Shown: in pieces, positions 33,692 through 42,168 of the stretch
How positions within the stretch are numbered: position 1 is the stretch's first letter
Layout: the number at the start of each line of letters is the position of its first letter
NCBI GenBank assembly: GCA_016711875.1
Contig: JADJSD010000001.1
Coordinates: 1,488,001-1,552,000, forward strand
Length of the DNA stretch: 64,000 nucleotides
Reading direction: 5' to 3'
Source of the DNA: Betaproteobacteria bacterium
GTDB taxonomy: Bacteria > Pseudomonadota > Gammaproteobacteria > Burkholderiales > Usitatibacteraceae
The notes under the pieces: generated by a model
The model's database searches: none
Told to the model about the DNA's origin: nothing
Seen by the model: the letters and a program-made list of their open reading frames with translations, nothing else
Translations under genes and position numbers: made by a program

Positions 33692-36037
33692 CTACATCTG
33701 GCTGATCTTCCACTCGCCGAACTGCTTCGAGAAGCTCACGATGCCGCCCGTCCCGCCTTCGCGCCCGACGGCGTACTCGGCATGCGCTTCCAATTGCACC
33801 GAAGGCGCGAAGGTGCGCACGGTGTCGGCCATCTCTTTCATGTCCGCGGCGGAGAGCTTGCCGAGGACAGGCGCCCACTTCCCCCACGCGTTCGGCGTCA
33901 TGCACGCGCCCGCAGTCGCGAGGTCCCCTTTGCGCAGGGCGGCGAGAAAGGCGCCCCACGTCTTCTCGGGCGTCGCGTAGGCCGGGTCCGGCTCGAGGCG
34001 GAAGCGCACCCCGGTCGCCTTCGTGAGGGCCGCCGCCGTAGCCTTCGTCGCGCCGAGCGCGGAGGCGGCCCGGTCCGGCGCCAGCGACTTGTCGCGGGAT
34101 TGCCAGCCGGCGTCACGGTAGGCGAGGAGGTGGCCGACGAGTTGTGACGACAGGAAACCGGTCGGATCGTTGCGCAGCAACTCGGCGGACAGGTCGCCCG
34201 CGTCGGATTGGGCGAGCAGCGACTGCAGCGTCAGCAGGGCGAAACGGGTCGGTCGGGCGGCGCGCACTTCCGCCAGAAGCTGCTTCCCACGAGCCGGCTC
34301 GTATGAGTAGAGGAGGCCCAGGCGCCACGGCATGCCGAGACCGAGGATGAACGCGGCCGGTCCCGCGGCCTGCGCCGATTCCAGGGTGACGAGGCCGCGA
34401 TAGCGCTTGCCGCCCTTGAGGTACGCGATCTCGGCCTCGATCCACTCGCGCACCCAGTTCTCGCCGACGGCCCCGTTGCCGCGGGACCACACGACGCTCT
34501 TCTGCGCGCGCCGCCTCGCGAGCAGCGCCTCAAGGCGCGATACGGCGCCCTTCGTGTCCCCGAGATCGTGCTGTAGCGTATCGGCCGCCGCGACGGCGCT
34601 CTCGAGCATCCCTTCCTCGGCCAGCCGGTCGAGTTCCGCGAGCGCCTTGCGCGGATTGCCGTTCCGGAAGCGGTACCAGAGCGCCGCAGCGTGACGCCCT
34701 TCGCGAAAGTTCGTCTCGTGGATCCGTCCCTCCGGCCCGGCCTCGTCGATGCGCTTCCTCCACTCCGCGAGGGCCGATTCCAGTTCCGTCGCGGCCTCTG
34801 CGGACACGTCGGATCCCATGAGCAGCCGGGAAACCCGCTGGCTCGCGAGGCTTTCACGCGCGCGGATCTCCTGCGTCGCCGCCTCCCGCTTCATGGTGTC
34901 CGCGCCCGACGTTCCTTGTGCGACGTTCTTCTCGAGTTGCGAGATCGGATAGTCGAGGCGCCGGTTCTCGGGCTCGCGGGCCTTCGTGGCGCGCGCGGCC
35001 TCGAGCGCGCGCTTCCAGAGATCCGGGTCGGGAATGGCGACGATGGCGTAGGCCGCCTGGTCCGCGCCGATGCCGCCGCCGGCGACGAGGGCCAGGAGGT
35101 CCTCGCGGCCTTCGGTCACGCGGTGGGCCTGGATCGTTCGGACGAGCCCTTCTCGAAGAGGCTCCGGGACCGGCATGCCGAGCGCAGCGCGCAGCGCGCG
35201 GTAGTCGAGCTTGCGCCCGCTCTTGTCGTCGGCGATCGCTGCCACGAGTATCGCCGCGTCCTGCAGGGCGGGGCTATCCGGCGAGCCCGAGAGGTCCTGC
35301 CGGATCCTCGCGAGCATCGCCGGCGGCGGGAATCGCTCGTCGAGCGCGATGAGGGTTCGTGCGAGGTCGCCCACGAAGAGTTCGCCGGGCTGGCGCGTGA
35401 GGAGGGCCTCCTCGATGAAGGGCAGCGCCGCCCTCACCTTGAGGCGCGTCAACGCGGCGAGGAAGGCGGGCCGCGTGAAGGGCGGAATGCCGTCCCGCAG
35501 CGCGAAAATCCGCTCCCCGAGTTCGGGATTGCCCGTGTTGAGCAGGGGTTGGTATCGCGCTTCCGGCGGCCAGATCGGGCCGATCACCCGTGCCTTCAGC
35601 AGGTCGAACGTCTGCGCCGAGCGCCAGCGTATGGTGCCGAAGACCTGCGCGAGGGATTCGGTCATCCGGGCGTCGGATTTCACCTTCGCCATCTCGGCGA
35701 GCACGGCGGATTCGATGGCGGCGACTTCGCGCGGGAATTCCAGGCCGCGGTCATTGGCGATCGTCGAGCCGCCGAGTCCTTCGCGCCAGAGATCGACGAG
35801 GCGGGGCGAACGCACGGCGACGATCGCCTCGAGACCGTCCACGCGCTTCTCCTCGCCGAGGCGGCGGGCCATCCGGATCGCGACGTCGCCATGCGGCTGG
35901 TTCTTGAGGTTCGACGGCGTGGCGAGGGCCGCCTTTTCCTCGGCGCTCAGGGCGGCATGCAAGGGGACCGCATTCGCGGCGAGAGCGATGGCGAGACCGG
36001 CAAGGGCGAGGCGATGCGAGGACCGGGACCGAATCAA
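33692..36037 (-). CDS. large exported protein of unknown function
   Basis: 781 aa from the TTG at 36037 (GGGGAA about 8 nt upstream). The frame is open further upstream, but that part is antisense to the zinc peptidase gene. The start is followed by a signal peptide (LALAGLAIALAANAVPLHA). The mature protein is mostly helical with several short repeat-like segments and no recognisable enzyme motif; a tetratricopeptide- or HEAT-like scaffold is possible in the middle. The C-terminal 110 residues (TPEKTWGAFLAALRKGDLATAGACMTPNAWGKW … GGIVSFSKQFGEWKISQM) look like an NTF2/DUF4878-type module. It lies 14 bp downstream of the zinc peptidase and is probably co-transcribed. I do not recognise the family. 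Confidence 0.7.
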   Translation of the reverse strand: MIRSRSSHRLALAGLAIALAANAVPLHAALSAEEKAALATPSNLKNQPHGDVAIRMARRLGEEKRVDGLEAIVAVRSPRLVDLWREGLGGSTIANDRGLEFPREVAAIESAVLAEMAKVKSDARMTESLAQVFGTIRWRSAQTFDLLKARVIGPIWPPEARYQPLLNTGNPELGERIFALRDGIPPFTRPAFLAALTRLKVRAALPFIEEALLTRQPGELFVGDLARTLIALDERFPPPAMLARIRQDLSGSPDSPALQDAAILVAAIADDKSGRKLDYRALRAALGMPVPEPLREGLVRTIQAHRVTEGREDLLALVAGGGIGADQAAYAIVAIPDPDLWKRALEAARATKAREPENRRLDYPISQLEKNVAQGTSGADTMKREAATQEIRARESLASQRVSRLLMGSDVSAEAATELESALAEWRKRIDEAGPEGRIHETNFREGRHAAALWYRFRNGNPRKALAELDRLAEEGMLESAVAAADTLQHDLGDTKGAVSRLEALLARRRAQKSVVWSRGNGAVGENWVREWIEAEIAYLKGGKRYRGLVTLESAQAAGPAAFILGLGMPWRLGLLYSYEPARGKQLLAEVRAARPTRFALLTLQSLLAQSDAGDLSAELLRNDPTGFLSSQLVGHLLAYRDAGWQSRDKSLAPDRAASALGATKATAAALTKATGVRFRLEPDPAYATPEKTWGAFLAALRKGDLATAGACMTPNAWGKWAPVLGKLSAADMKEMADTVRTFAPSVQLEAHAEYAVGREGGTGGIVSFSKQFGEWKISQM

Positions 36038-36051
36038 GCGGCGTTCCCCGC

Positions 36052-36900
36052 CTAGAGCTGCGCCGCCGCGAACGTATCGCAAGCCTTCAGCCGCCCCGTC
36101 TCGAACCCCGCCCGGAACCACTTCACCCGCTGCGCCGAGGTGCCGTGCGTGAACGAATCGGGCGCGACGCGCCCGCGCGACTCCTTCTGCAGCCGGTCGT
36201 CGCCGATCGCGGCGGCTGCGGCGAGGCCTTCCTCCAGGTCGCCCGTTTCGAGCAGGCTCTTCGAGCGGTTCGCCCACACGCCCGCGAAGCAGTCCGCCTG
36301 CAGCTCGAGCCGCACGGAGGCGCGGTTGAACTCCGCCTCCCCCACGCGCCCGCGCAGCGCATCCACCTTGGCCGAGATGCCGAGCAGCTTCTGCACGTGG
36401 TGTCCCACCTCGTGCGCGATGACGTAGGCCTGGGCGAAATCGCCGGGCGCGCGGAACCGGTCACGCAGTTCGCGGAAGAACGAAAGATCGATGTAGACCT
36501 TGTCGTCGCCGGGGCAGTAGAACGGGCCCATGGCGGCCTGGCCGGTGCCGCAGGCGGTGCGGGTCGCGTCGGAGAAGAGCACGAGGCCGGGCTTGCGGTA
36601 CTGCGAGCCGCCCTCGCGGAAGATGGCCTCCCAGGTGTCCTCGGTGCTCGCGAGCACCTTGCGCACGAAGACGCTCATCTCGTCGCGCGCGGGCGGCTCG
36701 CCACTGGGGCGGGACTGGGATTGCGCCGGCCCCTGCACGGCCTGCGAGGCGTCGAGCACCGTCTGCGGGTCGAAGCCGAAGTACCAGGCCACGAGGGCGA
36801 GGATGACCGTGCCGATGCCGACGCCGCCCTTTGCCATCATGCCGCCGCCACCGCGGCGGTCTTCCACGGAGTCGCTTTCGCGCTGGTCGTCGAGCTTCAT
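36052..36900 (-). CDS. YpfJ-type neutral zinc metallopeptidase
   Basis: 282 aa. N-terminal cytoplasmic stretch MKLDDQRESDSVEDRRGGGG, one membrane helix (VGIGTVILALVAWYFGF), then the peptidase domain: CGTGQAAMGPFYCPGDDKVYIDLSFF, AYVIAHEVGHHVQKLLGI (HExxH), RLELQADCFAGVWANRS (third ligand) and RVKWFRAGFETG. The family (YpfJ/KPN_02809) is widespread but its substrate is unknown. The minus-strand TATGAT at 36931-36936, inside the end of the AEC gene, is a possible -10 box for it. Confidence 0.88.
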   Translation of the reverse strand: MKLDDQRESDSVEDRRGGGGMMAKGGVGIGTVILALVAWYFGFDPQTVLDASQAVQGPAQSQSRPSGEPPARDEMSVFVRKVLASTEDTWEAIFREGGSQYRKPGLVLFSDATRTACGTGQAAMGPFYCPGDDKVYIDLSFFRELRDRFRAPGDFAQAYVIAHEVGHHVQKLLGISAKVDALRGRVGEAEFNRASVRLELQADCFAGVWANRSKSLLETGDLEEGLAAAAAIGDDRLQKESRGRVAPDSFTHGTSAQRVKWFRAGFETGRLKACDTFAAAQL

Positions 36901-37493
36901 GCGGGCCTCCACCAAATGGGTTCGAAGGCCATCATAGCGTGCGTGCGGTCGGCGAAATCGGGAAGCTTGAGCCCGGCCACGTTGAAGAGGAAGCCCGCGA
37001 CGGTCGAGACGATGAGCGGGTTGCGCGCGAGCTCGCCCAGGAAACCGCGCTTGCCGTGCTTGGCGAGAAAGGCGACCGCGAAGACGTTTGCGAAGGGGAC
37101 CACCGCCCCCGCGAGGAGCGCCGCCACCGCGAGCCCCGGCGGGCCGAAGAGGCTGCCGGCCACCGCGAACCCGATATAGGTGTTGAAGCGGAAGGCGCAC
37201 TGCGCGCACGACGCGGCGAGAATCGGCTCGGGCTTGAAGATCGGGCGCGTGAGCGCCGCGAGCGCCACGGCGGTGAGCAGGATGCCCCAGGCGCTGCCCA
37301 CCACGCGGGCGAGGCTTCCGAAGTCGATGGCCGACACCGCGATCGAGCGGAAGAGCAGCGCCGGGAAGAGCACGAAGTACACGAGCTTCTCGAGCCCCTC
37401 CCAGAAATCGCGCCCGTAGTCGAATGCGCGGGCGAGCGCGAGGCCGATGAGGATCAGCATGAAGCTCGGCAGGATGAGGAGCGCGGTGTGCAC
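36897..37493 (-). CDS. AEC-family transporter, C-terminally truncated
   Basis: 198 aa from the GTG at 37493, against about 300 aa for intact auxin-efflux-carrier family permeases. The first helices are good (LLILPSFMLILIGLALARAF, GLEKLVYFVLFPALLFRS, CAQCAFRFNTYIGFAVAGSLFGPPG), and the frame reaches NPLIVSTVAGFLFNVAGLKLPDFADRT. It then breaks off into a non-family tail that runs into the start of the zinc peptidase gene. The second half, roughly four helices, is missing. It is probably non-functional, either a genuine 3' deletion or an assembly collapse. It lies 2 bp after the gntR stop, so gntR and the transporter formed one unit. Confidence 0.72.
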   Translation of the reverse strand: MHTALLILPSFMLILIGLALARAFDYGRDFWEGLEKLVYFVLFPALLFRSIAVSAIDFGSLARVVGSAWGILLTAVALAALTRPIFKPEPILAASCAQCAFRFNTYIGFAVAGSLFGPPGLAVAALLAGAVVPFANVFAVAFLAKHGKRGFLGELARNPLIVSTVAGFLFNVAGLKLPDFADRTHAMMAFEPIWWRPA

Positions 37494-37495
37494 CG

Positions 37496-38254
37496 TCAGG
37501 CCGCCTCGCCCTTGCCGAAGGTGTTGTGGTACGCGTGGGCCGCCGTGTTCACGCGCGAAAGGCGGTACTCGACGGGCCGGTCGCGGAAGGTGAGGGCGAC
37601 GCGGCGGATCTCGAGGAGCGGCGCGCCAGGGGCCACCTGCAGCAACTGCGCCATGTCCCCGGCAGCGAGCACCGCGCGCAGGTGCTCGTCGGTGCGCAGC
37701 ACGTTGATGCCGTAGCGGCTCTGGTAGAGGTGGTAGATGGTGTTGTCGCGGCCGGTGAAGATGCGCTCGGTGAGGCCGGGAAAGAGCGCCGCCGGGATCG
37801 CGATGTCGTCCAGGATCACGGGGCGGCTTGCGAGCGAGAGCACGTTGCGGATGCGGATCACGCGCTCGTCACGCGGAAGGCCGAGCGCCGCGGCTTCGGC
37901 GGCATCGGCTCTCCCGCGCTCGAAGCGGACCGTGCGCACCTCCGGCTGCGCCTTCTCGCCGCCCGCGCCCACGATGTGGAAAAAGTGGAACATCAGGCGG
38001 CGGTCGTCGTGCGCGGCGACGTAGGTGCCCTTGCCCTGGCGGCGCAGCAAGGCGCCTTGCGCCACGAGGGCATCGACGGCCTTTCGCACCGTGCCGATCG
38101 CCACGCCGAACCGGGCGGCGAGGGCGCTTTCGGTGGGGAGCGCATCCCCGGCCTTCCAGCGGCCCTCGGCGATGCCCTCCGTCAGGTGGGCGCGCACTTC
38201 CTCGTAGAGGGGGCGGCCGGGCGGGGAGAGGGCGGCGGGGCGGGGCGAAGGCAC
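37496..38254 (-). CDS. GntR-family regulator, HutC/UTRA type
   Basis: 252 aa. N-terminal winged helix (PLYEEVRAHLTEGIAEGRWKAGDALPTESALAARFGVAIGTVRKAVDALVAQGALLRRQGKGTYV) and a C-terminal UTRA effector domain (RIRNVLSLASRPVILDDIAIPAALFPGL … LLEIRRVALTFRDRPVEYRLSRVNTAAHAYHN). It is divergent from the lyase operon at 38368 and likely represses it and itself. A CAACT-N5-AGTTG palindrome lies in the intergenic region. The ligand should be an intermediate of the catabolic pathway next door. Confidence 0.88.
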   Translation of the reverse strand: MPSPRPAALSPPGRPLYEEVRAHLTEGIAEGRWKAGDALPTESALAARFGVAIGTVRKAVDALVAQGALLRRQGKGTYVAAHDDRRLMFHFFHIVGAGGEKAQPEVRTVRFERGRADAAEAAALGLPRDERVIRIRNVLSLASRPVILDDIAIPAALFPGLTERIFTGRDNTIYHLYQSRYGINVLRTDEHLRAVLAAGDMAQLLQVAPGAPLLEIRRVALTFRDRPVEYRLSRVNTAAHAYHNTFGKGEAA

Positions 38255-38271
38255 GCGGCGAGTCTATCATG

Positions 38272-38286
38272 CAACTCATCTAGTTG
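38272..38286. promoter_or_regulatory. candidate GntR operator (CAACT-N5-AGTTG)
   Basis: A perfect 5-bp inverted repeat with 5-bp spacing. It lies in the divergent gap and overlaps the -35 hexamer of the lyase operon promoter (TTGACT, 38284-38289), a good position for repression. Confidence 0.4.
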
Positions 38287-38313
38287 ACTGCCCCGGCGGG
38301 CGCCGCCTACGAT
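38284..38313 (+). promoter_or_regulatory. sigma-70 promoter of the lyase/TRAP operon
   Basis: TTGACT (38284-38289), an 18-bp spacer and TACGAT (38308-38313). Transcription would begin near 38320, about 48 bp before the first start codon. The -35 box overlaps the candidate GntR operator. Confidence 0.6.
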
Positions 38314-38367
38314 GCGCCGATGGCCCCGCGAGGGACCGTATTTCACCGCCAACACAAGGAGCGAGCG

Positions 38368-38649
38368 ATGATTCATTTCGTGGTGCACGACGAGGAAGAC
38401 TCGGTCGGGGTCGTCGTGGTCGAGGGCGTGAAGGCCGGGGATACGCTCACCGGCTGGATCATGGACCAGGACAAGGAGATCACCTTCAAGGCCGCGAGCA
38501 ACATTCCCATCGGCCACAAGCTCGCCATCAAGGCGCTGGCGAAGGATGCGACGGTGATCAAGTACGGCACGGACATCGGCCGTGTCGTCGCCGCCATCGG
38601 GGTGGGCGAGCACGCTCACGTTCATAACATCAAGACCAAGCGCTGGTGA
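38368..38649 (+). CDS. UxaA-family small subunit (SAF domain), SuyA-like
   Basis: 93 aa, a stand-alone SAF domain: MIHFVVHDEEDSVGVVVVEGVKAGDTLTGWIMDQDKEITFKAASNIPIGHKLAIKALAKDATVIKYG … GEHAHVHNIKTKRW. AAGGAG precedes the ATG. In altronate dehydratase the SAF and catalytic parts are fused, while in (R)-sulfolactate sulfo-lyase they are separate subunits (SuyA, SuyB) of the sizes seen here. It belongs with the large subunit 212 bp downstream; the gap holds a palindromic repeat. The substrate, sulfolactate or a sugar acid, is not decided. Confidence 0.82.
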   Translation: MIHFVVHDEEDSVGVVVVEGVKAGDTLTGWIMDQDKEITFKAASNIPIGHKLAIKALAKDATVIKYGTDIGRVVAAIGVGEHAHVHNIKTKRW

Positions 38650-38670
38650 GTGATGCAAGCGAAAGTCTTT

Positions 38671-38825
38671 GGAACGCCGATGAACGCCGATGTCACGCCG
38701 ATGAACGCAGATGACTTCCGAGGGTATCCATCGAACGGAAATCACCTCGAAATGGGGAGCGCCGCAACTCGTGTTCATCCTCAATCGGCGTTCATCGGCG
38801 TGACATCGGCGTTCATCGGCGTTCC
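38671..38825. repeat. inverted repeat of AACGCCGATG units (38-bp perfect arms)
   Basis: Left arm 38671-38708 and right arm 38788-38825 are perfect reverse complements. Each arm is built from tandem GAACGCCGAT-type units with one inserted TGTCAC. The 79-bp interior is unrelated sequence with AT content higher than its surroundings. It lies between the two subunit genes of the lyase, inside an operon. This type of GATGAACGC repeat is known to be scattered in many bacterial genomes; its function is unclear. Confidence 0.8.
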
Positions 38826-38861
38826 TGCCCTTTTGCTTCTCGCAGCCACAAAGGAAATCAA

Positions 38862-40031
38862 ATGGACCTGAGCAAAAGCACCTTCTGGGGATTCAAGCGC
38901 GAGAACGGCCGCATCGGCGTCCGCAACCACGTCATCATCCTCCCCGTCGACGACCTCTCCAACGCCGCCGCCGAGGCCGTCGCGAACAACATCAAGGGCA
39001 CCCTCGCCCTGCCGCACCCCTACGGCCGCCTGCAGTTCGGCGCGGACCTCGACCTGCACTTCCGCACCCTCATCGGCACGGGCGCCAACCCGAACGTGGC
39101 CGCCGTCGTGGTGATCTGCATCGAGGAAGGCTGGGCCAAGAAGGTCGCCGACGGCATCGCCGCCACCGGCAAGCCCGTCGCGTACTTCGGCATCGAGCAG
39201 CACGGCGACCACGACACGATCATGCGCGCCTCGAAGAAGGCCAAGGAATTCGTGCAGTGGGCGAGCGAGCTGCGCCGCGAGGAGCGTCCGCTCAAGGACT
39301 TGTGGGTCTCCACCAAGTGCGGCGAATCGGACACCACCAGCGGTTGCGGCGCCAACCCCACGGTCGGCAACGCCTTCGACAAGCTCTACCCCCACGGCAC
39401 CACGCTCGTCTTCGGCGAGACGACGGAGCTCACGGGCGGCGAGCACCTCGTGGCGGCGCGCTGCCGCACGGACGAGGTGAGGAAGAAATTCCAGTTCATG
39501 TTCGACCGCTACCAGGCGCTCATCGAGCGGCACAAGACGAGCGACCTCTCCGATTCGCAGCCGACCAAGGGCAACATCGAGGGCGGCCTCACGACGATCG
39601 AGGAAAAGGCCCTGGGCAACATCCAGAAGATCGGCCGCGAGTGCCTCATCGACGGCGTGATCGACAAGGGCGAGGTGCCCACCGGCCCCGGGCTGTGGTT
39701 CATGGACTCCTCGTCGGCCGCCGCCGAGATGGTGACCCTTTGCGCCGCCTCGGGCTACGTCGTGCACTTCTTCCCGACGGGCCAGGGCAACGTGATCGGC
39801 AACCCCATCCTGCCGGTCATCAAGCTCTGCGCGAACCCGCGCACGGTTCGCACCATGAGCGAGCACATCGACGTGGACGTCTCGGGGCTCCTGCGCAAGG
39901 AGATGAGCCCGGACCAGGCGGGCGACGCGCTGCTCGAGTGCATGTTCCGCACGGCGAACGGCCGCCTCACCGCCGCGGAGGCCCTGGGCCACCGCGAGTT
40001 CGTCCTCACGCGCCTCTTCGAAAGCGCCTGA
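38862..40031 (+). CDS. UxaA-family large subunit, SuyB-like lyase/dehydratase
   Basis: 389 aa. UxaA C-terminal catalytic domain: FWGFKRENGRIGVRNHVIILPVDDLSNAAAEAVANNI, PHPYGRLQFGADLDLHFRTLIGTGANPNVAAVVVI, WVSTKCGESDTTSGCGANPTVGNAFDKLYPHGTTLVFGETTELTGGEHLVAARC, TKGNIEGGLTTIEEKALGNIQKIG, FFPTGQGNVIGNPILPVIKLCANPRT. Cysteines in CGESDTTSGCGANP fit the Fe-binding site of the family. It removes sulfite from (R)-sulfolactate (SuyAB) or water from a sugar acid. The downstream dehydrogenase and TRAP permease fit either. The size and split-subunit layout favour the SuyAB type. Confidence 0.8.
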   Translation: MDLSKSTFWGFKRENGRIGVRNHVIILPVDDLSNAAAEAVANNIKGTLALPHPYGRLQFGADLDLHFRTLIGTGANPNVAAVVVICIEEGWAKKVADGIAATGKPVAYFGIEQHGDHDTIMRASKKAKEFVQWASELRREERPLKDLWVSTKCGESDTTSGCGANPTVGNAFDKLYPHGTTLVFGETTELTGGEHLVAARCRTDEVRKKFQFMFDRYQALIERHKTSDLSDSQPTKGNIEGGLTTIEEKALGNIQKIGRECLIDGVIDKGEVPTGPGLWFMDSSSAAAEMVTLCAASGYVVHFFPTGQGNVIGNPILPVIKLCANPRTVRTMSEHIDVDVSGLLRKEMSPDQAGDALLECMFRTANGRLTAAEALGHREFVLTRLFESA

Positions 40032-40041
40032 CGCCGAAACA

Positions 40042-40094
40042 GGGGACGGAGCCCGATTTCCGCGCGGCACCGGCGGAATTCGGGCTCCGTCCCC
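40042..40094. repeat. REP-like palindrome (GGGGACGGAGCCC)
   Basis: GGGGACGGAGCCCGATTTCCGC (from 40042) pairs with GCGGAATTCGGGCTCCGTCCCC (to 40094) with one mismatch and a short loop. It lies just after the large-subunit stop. It has the form of a REP element (22-bp stem); no RAYT transposase gene is seen nearby. It may act as an RNA 3'-end stabiliser or attenuator between the lyase and the permease. Confidence 0.75.
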
Positions 40095-40182
40095 GCTTTC
40101 CTCCGATTTACCCTCGCCCGCGCCGCCGCTTTTCGCGGACAATGGCGGCAGCGCCCGGCCACAGGGCGCCCGAGGAGGATTG

Positions 40183-42168
40183 ATGACCGACCCCGCAAGG
40201 CCGCCCGCCGAACCCGGCGCTACCGAAGTGCTGCTCTCCGACGAGCAGCTGCGCCGCGTCGAGGAATTCGTCGAGGAAGAAGAAGGCGCCTTCCACCGCT
40301 ACAAGGGATGGCTCGCGGTTTTCCTCACGGCCGTCTGTGTCGGGACGAGCGCGTTCCACCTGTATGCGGCCTACGGCATCGTCCGCACGGACCTGCTGCG
40401 GGGCGTGCACGTCGGCCTCATCCTTTTCCTCACGTTCATGATGATCCCGATGGCGAAGCGCTTCCGCCATCGCGTCAACGGGTTCGACGTGGTCCTCGCC
40501 CTGCTGTCGCTCGCCGTGATCGCCTACATGATCGCGGGCGGTGACGACTTCACGGACCGCAACACCAGCCCGAACACCTGGGACATGGTCTTCGGCGTCG
40601 CGCTCGTGTTCCTGGTGATCGAGGCCACGCGGCGCACCTCCGGCTGGATCATGCCGATCGTGATCGGCTCGTTCATCGTCTACGCCTTCGTGGGGCCGTG
40701 GCTGCCGCACCCGTGGACGCACCGCGGCTACGACATCTCGCGCCTCGTGGGCCACATGTACATGACGCTCGAGGGCATCTTCGGCACGGCCGTCGACGTC
40801 TCGGCGACGCTCATCATCCTCTTCACGATCTACGGGGCGTTCCTGCAGTACTCCGGAGCGGGCAAGTTCTTCCTCGACTTCTCGTTCTCGCTGATGGGCG
40901 GCAAGTCCACGAGCGCGGGCCGCGCGGTGGTGCTCTCCTCCTTCCTGCTGGGCGGTCCCTCGGGATCGGGCGTCGCGACCACGGTCACCATCGGCTCGGT
41001 GGCCTACCCGATGCTCGCCAAGAGCGGCTACGAGAAGAACGCGGCCGGGGGCCTCCTCGCCGCCGGGGGGCTGGGCGCCATCCTGTCGCCGCCGGTGCTG
41101 GGCGCCGCGGCGTTCCTGATCGCCGAGTTCCTGAAGATGTCGTACCTGGACGTGATCAAGATGGCCACGATCCCGACGGTGCTCTACTACTTCTCGCTCT
41201 ACCTCATGGTGGAACTCGACGCGCGCAAGTACGGCATGAGCGAGGGCGCCTTCGAGGCGGTGGAAAGCGCCTGGACGCTCACGAAGCGCTACTGGTACCA
41301 CTTCCTGTCCCTCGCCTCGATCATCGTCTTCATGATGATGGGCTTCTCGCCCACGCTCTCCGTGTTCTGGGCGACGGTGACGGCCTTCTTCGTGAGCTTC
41401 TTCCAGCGCGAGACGGCGCTCGTGCCGCGGCGCTTCGTGCAGGCGATGGAGGCGGGCACCACGGGCGTGCTCAACGTGGCGGCCACCTGCGCCTCGGCCG
41501 GGATCATCGTGGGCGTGGTGACGCTCACGGGCCTGGGGCTCAAGTTCTCGTCGATCGTGATCGACTACGCGGGCGGCAGCCTCGCCCTCACGGCCCTCTA
41601 CACGGCACTCATCGTCTGGATCGTGGGGCTCGCGGTTCCGGTGACGGCTTCCTACATCATCTGCGCGGTGATCGCGGCGCCGGCGCTCATCACGCTGGGT
41701 GTGCCGGACTACGCGGCGCACATGTTCGTCTTCTACTACGCGCTTCTGTCGGAAGTTTCGCCGCCCACGGCCCTGTCGTGCTTCGCGGCCGCGGCCATCA
41801 CCGGGGGGGACCCGTACAAGACCACGCTGCAGGCGTGGAAGTACACGATGCCCGCGTTCGTGGTGCCCTTCTTCTTCGTGCTCGATCCGCTCGGCACCGG
41901 CGTGCTCCTCATGCTGCCCAAGGGCGCCTCGTGGTTCGACGTGCTGGGCGTGCTCGCGCTCATCTTCGTGGCCATCACGGCGCTGGCGGCGGGCCTGCAG
42001 GGCTGGCTCTTCAAGAAGACCACGACGCTCGAGCGCTGCCTCCTGGTGCTCTCCGGCGCCCTCGTGATCGTCCCGGTGAACAGCCTCGACGCCTTGGGCG
42101 TCGGGCTCTTCGGATTCGTCCTCTTCCTCCAGTTCGCGCGCCGAAAGCCGGTGCCCGCCCTCCCATGA
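40183..42168 (+). CDS. TRAP transporter fused permease (4TM/12TM, DctQM-type)
   Basis: 661 aa with about 17 membrane helices. After a short cytoplasmic lead (VEEFVEEEEGAFHRYKG), the small-subunit-like four helices precede the large DctM part: FLLGGPSGSGVATTVTIGSVAYPMLAKSGYEKNAAGGLLAAGGLGAILSPPVLGAAAFLIAEF, and SEVSPPTALSCFAAAAITGGDPYKTTLQAWKYTMPAFVVPFFF. Fused permeases of this type normally work with a TAXI periplasmic binding protein, but none is encoded in the window. The transported acid is likely the substrate of the adjacent lyase and dehydrogenase. GAGGAGG lies just upstream of the ATG at 40183. Confidence 0.88.
   Translation: MTDPARPPAEPGATEVLLSDEQLRRVEEFVEEEEGAFHRYKGWLAVFLTAVCVGTSAFHLYAAYGIVRTDLLRGVHVGLILFLTFMMIPMAKRFRHRVNGFDVVLALLSLAVIAYMIAGGDDFTDRNTSPNTWDMVFGVALVFLVIEATRRTSGWIMPIVIGSFIVYAFVGPWLPHPWTHRGYDISRLVGHMYMTLEGIFGTAVDVSATLIILFTIYGAFLQYSGAGKFFLDFSFSLMGGKSTSAGRAVVLSSFLLGGPSGSGVATTVTIGSVAYPMLAKSGYEKNAAGGLLAAGGLGAILSPPVLGAAAFLIAEFLKMSYLDVIKMATIPTVLYYFSLYLMVELDARKYGMSEGAFEAVESAWTLTKRYWYHFLSLASIIVFMMMGFSPTLSVFWATVTAFFVSFFQRETALVPRRFVQAMEAGTTGVLNVAATCASAGIIVGVVTLTGLGLKFSSIVIDYAGGSLALTALYTALIVWIVGLAVPVTASYIICAVIAAPALITLGVPDYAAHMFVFYYALLSEVSPPTALSCFAAAAITGGDPYKTTLQAWKYTMPAFVVPFFFVLDPLGTGVLLMLPKGASWFDVLGVLALIFVAITALAAGLQGWLFKKTTTLERCLLVLSGALVIVPVNSLDALGVGLFGFVLFLQFARRKPVPALP

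Noticed and set aside
38671..38825. Short CRISPR-like repeats
   Set aside because: The units are head-to-tail within each arm and inverted between arms, with no spacers of even length and no cas genes.
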